DNA from: Aegilops tauschii subsp. strangulata
Taxonomy: Eukaryota > Streptophyta > Magnoliopsida > Poales > Poaceae
Length of the DNA: 64,000 nt
Direction: 5' to 3'
Assembly: GCF_002575655.3 (NCBI RefSeq)
Contig: NC_053036.3
Coordinates: 644,884,736-644,948,735 of the forward strand
Part shown: positions 11,050-20,560 of the stretch, piece by piece
Numbering within the stretch: the first letter of the stretch is position 1
Layout: each line of letters begins with the position of its first letter
Notes under the pieces: generated by a model
What the model saw: the letters and a program-made list of their open reading frames with translations, nothing else
Database searches by the model: none
Told to the model about the DNA's origin: nothing
Made by a program: the position numbers and the translations under genes

Positions 11050-11840
11050 AAACATAAAAGAGCATTTTTATACAGCATACGGTGTGAGGTGGCACAATCA
11101 GATTGGCTGGCGTGTTGCCGGTACCTACTGGTACAGCCTTGAACGCGACTTCACCTGCGCAAGAATCCACCGACGCCGGGTGGCGCGTGTCCACAGCCAC
11201 ACATGGACATCTCTTTTGTTGTTCCATAGGCCACGATTGGCAGCTCATCCTCGTGCTTGTCCCAAAGCGACGTAGAGGAGGCAAACCTCATCGCCAAGTT
11301 CAGGACATCCCCGCGTCCAAAGGCGGAGGAAGGCGATGCGGATGAGGTGATCGTTGTCACATGTATGGCTTGGGGATCCTCCACCTGTTCAGTATCATGC
11401 GAGGCCAACTAAGTTGACGGTGACGTTAAAATTCCGGGCAGCAACTTCTTCCCTTGCAGCACATCACATGCCGCCAAAGGCGAAGAATGAGGAGTTGGCA
11501 CGGTCGTCTTCTCCGGCACCATAGTATCCTCCCGTTTGCTGGAGGTTGCTGGACATGCCTGCTCATAACACGCAACATCGTCGATGAGCACCGGCGAAAT
11601 CCACACCAATTGCATGTGAGGATGCAAACTCTTGGGACCGCTTGAGTACTTTTCGGTTGACTCGTCGGTGGCTGGGGAGATGAAAATAAAAGGAGGAGGG
11701 CCACTTCGGTTACTGGCATGAGCGTGGAAGGAGAAATTACACCCCCCCCCCCCTCCCCCCTCCCTCTCGACCTAGACAGGAAGGAGGGGTAGAATTGGCC
11801 TGTCAAATCCGACATCGCATCACACTGCTTCGATCAAACG
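11050..11840. other. GC-richer segment, not recognised
   Basis: From about 11080 to 11660 the sequence is GC-rich, with overlapping short frames on both strands and no frame above about 130 residues. I cannot match any of it to a known protein. It may be a gene relic or transposon interior. Confidence 0.3.
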
Positions 11841-12193
11841 GCTATGAATACCTGAGGTTATATATATGAAAGCACACATGCTTAGCAAAATAGCCATTCA
11901 ATGACTTGTAGTGCATCCAGTACTCCAGTTCCTTTACATAAGATACATAGATTAGATATGCCCGAGGAAAAAAAAGTGATAATATCTCACTGTCCTCTCC
12001 TATGTGCAACCAGCTGCTTCGATCTTGTTGAGCTAAACTATAAAGTAGTTCAGGCAATCGTTGAATCTCTAACGGATGTCCAATCAGCCACAACAGTTCC
12101 ATTGAATCTGACATAAGATTTTGATACATCCATAGTATTGATATAGAATATGCTATAAAAACAATACAACTTTCAGTTCCCAAATGCCTAATA

Positions 12194-12331
12194 CTCCCTC
12201 CGTTCCTAATTATTTGTCTTTCTAGACATTTCAAACAGACTATCACATACAGATGTATGTAGACATATTTTAGAGTGTAGATTCACTTATTTTGTTCCGT
12301 ATGTAGTCATTATATTTAGGAACGAAGGGAG
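12194..12331. mobile_element. Stowaway-type MITE (138 bp)
   Basis: TA on both sides, left end CTCCCTCCGTTCCTAATTAT, right end the inverted TATTTAGGAACGAAGGGAG. Its interior (TAGAGTGTAGATTCACT) resembles the MITE at 10888-11045 in inverted form, so both belong to one family. Confidence 0.9.
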
Positions 12332-12467
12332 TATAAGATAGCTTGCATGCCATTCAATAGTACGTGGACAATTTCTTTCTGCTTCTCGAACCAGGACTTG
12401 TGACCTAAAAATGATTCAGTAGATCACACCGGCCCAATTCATCGATTTCCACGTATGCATGCAGAGA

Positions 12468-12641
12468 CTAGCCATGGTGGAAGCGGCCGTTCGGAATCGG
12501 CGGGCTTGGCGCCAAACCGCCGTGGTCGCCTAGCATCCTCCGGCCTTCCGCACCGCCGGCGCCCGTGGCGAGTAGCACCGCGGCTATAAGCACCACAACA
12601 AGGACCACCACTCTCCTCGGCAAGGCTACTACTGCATACAT
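12468..12641 (-). CDS. Candidate small secreted peptide (57 aa)
   Basis: Minus-strand ATG at 12641, stop TAG at 12468-12470. The protein starts MYAVVALPRR, then has a strongly hydrophobic stretch (residues 11-26, Val/Leu/Ala-rich) ending in ATGAGGAEG, which looks like a signal peptide with small residues at the cleavage site. The mature part is short, basic and Pro/Gly-rich, ending SPPIPNGRFHHG. It has the general build of plant peptide hormones, but no named family motif (CLE, CEP, IDA, PSK) fits well, although PPIP faintly recalls IDA. A decayed copy lies at 15003-15088. The natural TATA box (13861-13871) is now separated from the ORF by a 1.16 kb transposon, so expression is doubtful. No homologue search was possible. 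Confidence 0.45.
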   Translation of the reverse strand: MYAVVALPRRVVVLVVVLIAAVLLATGAGGAEGRRMLGDHGGLAPSPPIPNGRFHHG

Positions 12642-12703
12642 ACTGCTCCCCGTCGATCAGGTCGATCTTGTGATTGTCTCAACCCATGTGAAGTATTTTT
12701 TAT

Positions 12704-13860
12704 CGAAAACACTAACGCCCACACGTGTGGGCGTTAGCCAACTCGCCCACACGCCTTCATCACCGTCCAGCGCTTTTTGCACGAATCTTGACATGAAAAG
12801 ACTGAATTTGTGTGCCACGTAGGACAACTCGTGTGTGGCGTGTGTGGGAGTTCGCCCGCACGCCGTTTTCTCTCCATGGTCAACGGTTCGCCAGTCGGGG
12901 CGTGTGATGAAACTGATGTCGCGCCCGCACGCCACGCACCACTTCTGTTCCCCATCTCCCACGACTGCCCATTCTCCCACTCTCCCACACCCAAGCTGTC
13001 ATTTGCCATGTCTTTTGAGGGGTACATGGCAACTGCCCTATTTGTGATTGTAAACAGATGGCAACTCTCTTTCACCCGAACATGTTATTGTTGCCACGTC
13101 TGTTTGTAGCGCTACATGGCAACTGTCTAGTGTTAGTAGGTGGCAACTCCTAAAGATACCACCATCGCCCATATGCCCGTCTCCTCTCCCACACACCAAA
13201 AGCTATCAGTTGCCATGTGTTTTTGCAGGGTACATGGCAACTGCCTCTAGCGTGCTTGTAAGCAGACGACAACTCTCTCTTTACCCGAAACATGTTTTTT
13301 GCCATGTTTTTTTAGTGGTACATGGCAATTGTCCAGTGTTAGTAGGTGGCAATTCCTAAAGTTTTTCAAATCATGGTAACTGTAGTAGACCAGACCATAC
13401 ATGGCAACAGCTGCAGTTGCCCAAAAATGGCATCCGGCACTTGACCTAAGATGGCAACTGCAGTTGAGCAACCATGGCAACTGTAGTTGTCCGACATGGC
13501 AACTGTAGTTCAGCAACATGGCAACTGTAGTTCAGCAACATGGCAACTGAAGAGGGTCCGGACCATGGCAATCGCGACGGGACGCGTGGTTACTGACACG
13601 CGGGGCGTGTGACACGCGGGGCGTGTGACACACGGGCGTGTGGCTCGCAGGCGGGGAGGGGCGACGGCCGAGACGAGTCGTGCGGGCCGCGTGCTCGCTC
13701 GCCCGTACGTGCTCGTGCGGGGAGATCGCGCTGCACCAGACGTGTGGTATGTGGTTGCGCGCGCCCGGACGCGGTCGTGCGGGCGGGGTCGTCTCCGTGC
13801 CACACAGGGCGTGCGGCACAACCACCTGATACACCACACGTGTGGCAGTTATCGACGTCC
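12704..13860. mobile_element. Non-autonomous element with ATGGCAACT repeats (1.16 kb)
   Basis: Both ends carry the palindrome CCACACGTGTGG set in similar inverted sequence (left ...ACTAACGCCCACACGTGTGG, right in reverse ...ATAACTGCCACACGTGTGG). TTTTTTAT lies on both sides (12696-12703 and 13861-13868) and may be the target duplication. The interior has many copies of ATGGCAACT, two roughly 207-bp direct units (from about 13003 and 13210), and a GC-rich CGTGTG-rich right part. It encodes no transposase. The superfamily is uncertain; an 8-9 bp duplication would suit hAT or Mutator. Confidence 0.6.
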
Positions 13861-13871
13861 TTTTTTATAGA
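13861..13871 (-). promoter_or_regulatory. TATA box displaced from the peptide ORF
   Basis: On the minus strand TCTATAAAAAA. The decayed second copy has TATAAAA at 15114-15120, about 26 bases before its coding remnant. Comparing the two shows that this TATA once stood just upstream of the ORF now at 12641. Confidence 0.45.
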
Positions 13872-13879
13872 CACATATA

Positions 13880-14220
13880 CTATGTATGTTTTTAGATCGA
13901 TGACAAGTCTAGTCTCCACGACGTGTGCTTCCGGGCATACTTTTGACTGGAAAATAAGATCAACAGACAACAAACTGGCCGGTTCAGTAGTACTGTCCCC
14001 AAACACACGCTGAATCTTCCAATCAGTTATTAAATTATTGCTTCTGGACACACGTCCGATTGACTCGTGTCCTTGCTTACCCACAGGCCACATCAACCTT
14101 GCAATTGCTTACCCTCATCACTTTTCTTTCATAATGATTCTGACTGGTTTTTTCATTTTCCAATGTTATTAACTTATTATGCGGTCATAGTTTAGCAATT
14201 AATTCATACATTCTCATATG
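13880..14220. other. Upstream sequence of the peptide gene
   Basis: Shares words such as TAGTCTCCACGACGT with 15200-15230, consistent with the duplication that gave two peptide gene copies. Nothing else is recognised. Confidence 0.4.
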
Positions 14221-14224
14221 CTTT

Positions 14225-14995
14225 CTAGGAATACCCCGTGCGTTTCTGCAGGAATCAATTGGAATATATTTCAGCGATTTGATTGTATGAAGCTTCCATA
14301 GTTGAACTAATAGTATATGAACTAAAGCTAAAAATAAATATTATATATTGTATTTGATTATTGTGTAGTCAGAACATATTTTGAATATAAGTGGCCCAAC
14401 ATAATGGGATTATTTTTTATGCATGTTGAGTGAACCTTTGATGAGGTGACATGAGTGATGAAGTGAAAGGTGTGCATGAGAACAACTAATAATGGGAAAA
14501 AAATCTCATGCATATAGTGGTGGGCCTTTAATAAGGTGGCATATGTGCATGTTGTGATAAATAGGAAAGTGGGGATCAACTTTTTATGTATATAGGATTT
14601 GTGGTTATTTAATTTCAAGAGATTTTAGACCATTAAAATACTCTAGGGAGTTTTCCAATAATATGACAATATTACGATGATTTATCATAGAGAGGACAAC
14701 TACCTCATTTATGAAATGATCTACCCTGCTTTGCATAATACCTTTTATTTATTTTTTGTGTGATAGCGACGGCTTGTAGGTTTGAACATTCTTTTGTACA
14801 ACTAGATGACACCCCGCATGTTGCTATGGGAATAGATTGTGATATATTTGAAGAAATTTGGTTGTATGAAACATAAATATATGCATTAATACTGTATGAA
14901 CTAAAACAAAAAATACAAATTATATATTGTAGTATTTTATTATTGTATAGTTGAGAATGTTTATTGAATATAAGTGTCGTAATGTAATATAAAAC
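14225..14995. repeat. Two diverged copies of an AT-rich repeat
   Basis: The stretches at about 14225-14400 and 14800-14995 are alike: each starts with an ACCCCG(T/C)(G/A)-type word and then has GAATA..ATATATTT, a TTGTATGAA word, GTATGAACTAAA, ATTATATATTGTA, and TTGAATATAAGTG. No coding capacity. Confidence 0.6.
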
Positions 14996-15002
14996 ATTTT
15001 TC

Positions 15003-15088
15003 TCTGCGCCCACGGCGAGGACCACCGCAGCTTCAAGCACCACAAGAAGCACCAGCACTATAATGCTCCCAATCGATCTTCTCTGCAC
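15003..15088 (-). pseudogene. Decayed second copy of the small-peptide gene
   Basis: On the minus strand a frame reads QRRSIGSIIVLVLLVVLEAA then VVLAVGAE, matching the signal-peptide part of the 57-aa peptide in layout and in most bases. It has no in-frame ATG (the nearest ATG is in another frame) and the mature part is replaced by AT-rich sequence. TATAAAA stands at 15114-15120 on the same strand. Confidence 0.5.
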
Positions 15089-15239
15089 CCATAGAACTAT
15101 GCTGCTGGCTCCATTTTATAGACATATACAGTAGTGCGTAGTTCTTATGACCCTTTTTCTTTTAGGAATGTGACAGGCCCACTTCATCGATCTCCGCGTA
15201 TGCACAATTCAGTCTCCACGACGTATGTTTCCCGGGACA

Positions 15240-16900
15240 AACATTTGATTAGAAGCAAGGACCTGTTCGGTTGCCCTCCACTCTCCGGAATCCTCAACTC
15301 TACTGCACACTCTATGATTCTAATGACTATCTTTTTCTGGCAAGTGCTTACCATTATACACGAAATCATCTTCTTCCTCTGGTTGGTCAATCGTCATACA
15401 CGAAAAAAAAATCCCCATCACGCAGAAAGAACCACCTCCGCCCCATCGTCTTCCCAGGCCACCGCCTTCGCCACAGCTTGGAACTCATCGCCCCCGCCGT
15501 CACTCGAAGCTCGCCTGGCTCACCGTCGCCCGGAGCTTGCCGCCCTTGCCGCCGCCACCGTCGGCTATAGCATGGTGTGCAACCGGTTGCAACTCCACAT
15601 GCTTTTGGCCACAACCTCTCCGCCCACCTCGTCTCTATCGATGCTTGCCGCGCCGCCGTCTTCCCGGCGGCAATCTTCCCTCGCAGTCGTTGTGCAACCC
15701 CTTTCGCAGGTTGTAGCTTATAACATCGCAAGTTGCAACCTTTTTTTTTTGCCCGATGCAGCTATCATGGTGCCGCTTCCAGTTCGGTAACAGCGCCGCA
15801 TCTCATCTTCCAGAAAAATTGACCTCGTCTATCACAGCAGCTGACGTTGCCACTTCCAGCAAAACGACCGGCCGCTTCCAGCAAATTGCATCATAGGTTC
15901 CAGCGAAATTGTGTCTTCCCTAGTTCTAGCAAAAATTGCGACTTCCCCAGTTTCAGCAAATTTCATCACCGGCTCCCGCAAATTTCATCACGGTTCTAGC
16001 AAATTTGCGTCACCGGTCACAACAGCTGATGATGCACAGATCCCAGCAGGCTGCCGTTGCGTGGCGTCGCAGCACAATGCGACACCGGTTCCAGCAATGG
16101 AGGTGGCCGGTTCCAGCAGTTTTTTATTTTGCCGGATGTAGCTCACCATGCGTGTAAATCGCCATCGCCCGTCATAGCATGTTTTTGGCCGTTTGCAGCA
16201 GTGGAGGTCGCAAGTTCCAACATTTTCTGCCACCGGTTGTAGCTCGCCATTCATTCTGTCGTATCATTTTTCGTCACCCCGTTTCGTAGCTTCTTTCTTC
16301 GTCATTTCCAGCAGTGGAAAACGCCAGTCCCAGCATTTTCGTCGCCATCTTCGCCATATGCCGGCTCCAGCACCGCTCGCCGCCTCTCGTCGCTGATGCT
16401 GGGTGGTGAGGCGGCGGCCCAGGCTCACAACAGCCCCACTTCCCCCCACCTCACGGTTGTTGCCGCAGCTCCAGCGCACCGATGCAGCTCCGCACCGCCA
16501 CAACTCCAGCGTGCCACCGGTTGCACCTTCCTCACTTCCATAGCTGCATGATGGAGAAAAGAGACAGAGAGAAAGAGAAGCCGGGGAGAGATTGAGCGGC
16601 CGAGAAGAAGCAACGGGATGGGAACGGGTGAAGTATAAGGTTGCCGCTGCTTTTTCTCCTGAGGTCCACAGGACGCGTGCAAAGGAGCCGATGTGGTTCG
16701 CGTCTGTTTGATCTTGATCCAACGCGCAGTGAGTGTCCGGCGCAATGTTTTGGCCGGCGCTCAACCTGGAAACGTCTTCCTTTTGGAAGAGGCCATCGGA
16801 CACTCTGAGTAGACCGATCGGATTAACAAATCGATTGACCGACTGGTAGAGCGGTCTCCATATAAAAAGCGGAGTAGACGACCAGTCTCTGCTCACACAC
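15240..16900. repeat. Degenerate-repeat element, no gene
   Basis: GC-rich low-complexity sequence. From about 15830 to 16330 it is an array of degenerate TTCCAGCAAATT / GGTTCTAGCAAATT words. The open frames on both strands (up to 227 residues, minus, 16264-16947) lack domains and follow the repeats. Probably the interior of a non-autonomous DNA transposon; ends not determined. Confidence 0.45.
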
Positions 16901-17164
16901 TGCTGCCCTGCGTGTGCAATTGTTAGGCCATGCCCTGCCGCCCCCACTCAAGGTAACGTGTAGACAAGCCGCCTCCTGATCGCTAGGGTTTGAGGTTTGT
17001 ATGGTGTAATCGTTAGCAGCTTTACTATGCACAGACATGCCATCAAGCCATCAACAGTCGGGCTCATAGACCATTGCCATCAAGCCATGCAAGTAGGCAT
17101 GGGTGCACACCTCATCAGTCCTCACAATTCTTCAAACACGTGATATACTAGTATTAGTATACTC
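16900..17164. other. Spacer with short direct repeat
   Basis: Contains two nearby copies of GCCATCAAGCCAT (about 17039 and 17073). Otherwise nothing recognised. Confidence 0.4.
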
Positions 17165-17750
17165 ATTCCCCCAATCAGGGGCTATGCCACCGTTGGCATA
17201 AACAAGAAACCGTCGGTGTAGGACTATACCGACAGCAGCCGTCGGCATAGCCCCGCCGGCTTCGTATACGTCGGCGTGTACTCCAGATGGGCCGTCGCCA
17301 TAGCCATATATGTCGATGGCTTCCGTACGGCCGTCGACATCATACTACCATTGGCAAAATAAAGGGCCAGATGGCAACTGACGGCACCATCGGGAAGCCC
17401 ACCCAACCAGGTGACGCCACGTGTTGATAGCCTGGCCGTCGGCATATATGGGGAAACTATGGTGACGGCCAAGCCGTCAGCATAGTGTCAACACGTGGCA
17501 GCCTCTCGTCCTTCGTGGTTAGTCGCAATGCCAACGGCCAGGTTGTCGGCATAGTTCGCGTATATCATAGTGTTGACACGTGGCCGCTACTGGTAGCACA
17601 CGGCTCGCAGCTATGCCGACGGCTAGGCTGTCAGCATAGTTCCCCATGTATGCCGATGGCCAGGCCGTCGGCATAGGGTGGGCACGTGGCGGCCATTGGT
17701 ACAATAGCGACTATCTATGCTGACAGCCTTGCCATGGGCATAGTTCTAGA
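17165..17750. repeat. GCCGTCGGCATA direct/inverted repeat block
   Basis: At least ten copies of GCCGTCGGCATA or its inverse TATGCCGACGGC, in both directions, spaced tens of bases apart. Such dense subterminal repeats are typical of CACTA-type transposons, but no CACTA terminus can be shown here. The block ends sharply at about 17750, next to the broken 5' end of the Copia LTR. Confidence 0.55.
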
Positions 17751-17775
17751 TTTTTTTTATTTCATGTTTTTCTTT

Positions 17776-19216
17776 CATTTGATCGTTTAGTATATTGCTA
17801 TTGCTTTCTTCATGACTTATACATGTTCGTATGACTATAAGATTATGCAACTCCCGAATACCGGAGGAACACTTTGTGTGCTACCAAACGTCACAACGTA
17901 ACTGGGTGATTATAAAGGTGCTCTACAGGTGTCTCCGATGGTACTTGTTGACTTGGCATAGATCGAGATTAGAATTTGTCACTCTGATTGTCGGAGAGGT
18001 ATCTCTGGGCCCTCTCAGTAATGCACATCACTATAAGCCTTGCAAGCATTGTAACTAATGAGTTAGTTGCGGGATGATGTATTACGGAACGAGTAAAGAG
18101 ACTTGCCGGTAACGAGATTGAACTAGGTATTGAGATACCGATGATCGAATCTCGCGCAAGTAACATACCGATGACAAAGGGAACAACGTATGTTGTTTTG
18201 CGGTTTGACCGATAAAGATCTTCGTAGAATATGTAGGAGCCAATATGAGCATCCAGGTTCCGCTATTGGTTATTGACCGGAGACGTGTCTCGGTCATGTC
18301 TACATAGTTCTCGAACCCGTAGGGTCCGCACGGTTAACGTTCGGTGACGATTTGTATTATGAGTTTATGTGTTTTGATGTACAGAAGATAGTTCGGAGTC
18401 CCGGATGAGATCGGGGACATGACGAGGAGTCTCGAAATGGTCGAGACATAAAGATCGATATATTAGATGACTATATTCGGACATCGGAAAGATTCCGTGC
18501 GATTCGGGTATTTTTCCGAGTACCGGAGAGTTACGGGAATTCGTATTGGGCCTTAATGGGCCATACGGGAAAGGAGAGAAAGGCCCCAAAGGGTGGCCGC
18601 ACCCCTCCCCATGGACTGGTCCGAATTGGACTAGGGAGGGGGGCCCTTCCTTCCTTCTCCTTCTCCCTTCCCTTTTTCCTATTCCATGTAGGAGGTGGAA
18701 TCCTACTAGGACTAGGGAGTCCTAATAGGACTCCACACTTGGGCGCGCCCTATGAGGGCCGGCCTCCTCCTCCCTTCATCCTTTATATATGTGGCCAGGG
18801 GGCACCCCATAGACACAACAATTGATCATTGATCTTTTAGCTGTGTGTGGTGCCCCCTCCACCATAATCCACCTCGGTCATATCGTAGCGGTGCTTAGAC
18901 GAAGCCCTGCATCGATAGCATCATCATCACCGTCATCACGCCGTCGTGCTGACGGAACTCTCCCTCGAAGCTCTGCTGGATCGGAGTTCGTGGGACGTCA
19001 TCGAGCTGAACGTGTGCTGAACTCGGAGGTGCCGTGCGTTTGGTACTTGGATCGGTCGGATCGTGAAGACGTACGACTACATCAACCGTGTTGTTCTAAC
19101 GCTTCCGCTTTCGGTCTACGAGGGTACGTGGACACACTCTCCCCTCTCGTTGCTATGCATCACCATGATCTTGCGTGTTCGTAGGAATTTTTTTGAAATT
19201 ACTACGTTCCCCAACA
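17776..19216 (+). repeat. 5' LTR (truncated)
   Basis: Corresponds to 24493-25944 of the 3' LTR, with scattered substitutions and a few small indels. It ends in ACGTTCCCCAACA. The LTR TATA (CTTTATATAT) is at 18781-18790. Confidence 0.9.
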
Positions 19217-19217
19217 A

Positions 19218-19234
19218 TGGCATCCGAGCCAGGT
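19218..19234 (+). promoter_or_regulatory. Primer-binding site
   Basis: TGGCATCCGAGCCAGG, immediately after the 5' LTR, resembles the initiator-Met tRNA primer-binding site TGGTATCAGAGCC of Copia elements. Confidence 0.75.
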
Positions 19235-20560
19235 TTATGCGTAGATGTTATATGCACGAGTAGAACACAAGTGAGTTGTGGACGATACAAGTCATACTGC
19301 TTACCAGCATGTCATACTTTGATTCGGCGGTATTGTTGAATGAAGCGGCCCGAATCGACATTACGCGTACGCTTACGCGAGACTGGTTCTACCGACGTGC
19401 TTTGCACACAGGTGGCTGGCGGGTGTTAGTTTCTCCAACTTTAGTTGAACTGAGTGTGACTATGCCCGGTCCTTGTTGAAGGTTAAAACAGCACTAACTT
19501 GATGAAATATCGTTGTGGTTTTGATGCGTAGGTAAGAACGGTTCTTGCTCAGCCCGTAGCAGCCACGTAAAACTTGCAACAACAAAGTAGAGGACGTCTA
19601 ACTTGTTTTTGCAGGGCATGTTGTGATGTGATATGGTCAAGGCATGATGCTATATTTATTGTATGAGATGATCATGTTTTGTTGAAGTTATCGGCAACTG
19701 GCAGAAACCTTATGGTTATCTCTTTTTTGCATAAGATGCAAGCGCCAAATAATTGCTTTACTTTATCGCTATGCGATAGCAATAGTTGCAAGAGCAATAG
19801 TTGGCGAGACGACCATGTGACGACACATTGATATAGATCAAGATGATGGAGATCATGGTGTCATGCTGGTGATGATGGAGATCATGACGATGCTTTGGAG
19901 ATGGAGATCAAAGGCACAAGATGATGATGGCCATATCATGTTACATATATTGATTGCATGTGATGTTTATCATTTATGCATCTTATTCTGTTTTGATTGA
20001 CGGTAGCATTATAAGATGATCTCTCACTAAAGGTAAAAGTGTTCTCCCTGAGTATGCACCGTTGCCAAAGTTCGTCATGTCGAGACACCATGTGATGATC
20101 GGGTGTGATAAGCTCAACGTTCATCTACAACGGGTGCAAGCCAGTTTTGCACACGCAGGAATACTCGGTTAAACTTGCCGAGCCTAGCATATGCAGATAT
20201 GGCCTCGGAACACTTGAGAGTGAAAGGTCGAGCGTGAATCATATAGTAGATATGATCAACATAGTGATGTTCACCATTGAAAACTACTTCATCTCATGTG
20301 ATGATCGGACATGGTTTAGTTGATTTGGACCACGTGATCACTTAGATGATTAGAGGGATGTCTATCTAAGTAGGAGTTCTTAAGTAATATGATTAATTGA
20401 ACTTTAATTTATCATGAACTTAGTCCTGATAATATTTTGCAAATAATGTTATAGATCAATAGCTCGCGTTGTTTCTTCCCTATGTTTTATATATGTTCCT
20501 AGAGAAAACTAAGTAGAAAGATGATAGTAGCAATGATGCGGACTGGGTCCGTGATCTGAG
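19235..20560. other. Copia leader, non-coding
   Basis: Internal leader between the primer-binding site and gag. No long frame. Confidence 0.6.

Noticed and set aside
11842..12246. Minus-strand frame of 134 codons
   Set aside because: Its start lies in a Stowaway MITE and the rest matches no family I know; AT-rich codon use without support.
13003..13560. CRISPR-like array (ATGGCAACT repeats)
   Set aside because: Eukaryotic context, irregular spacing and diverged units; it is a transposon interior.
16264..16947. Minus-strand frame of 227 codons
   Set aside because: Overlaps a TTCCAGCAA repeat block and has no domain or homologous feel.
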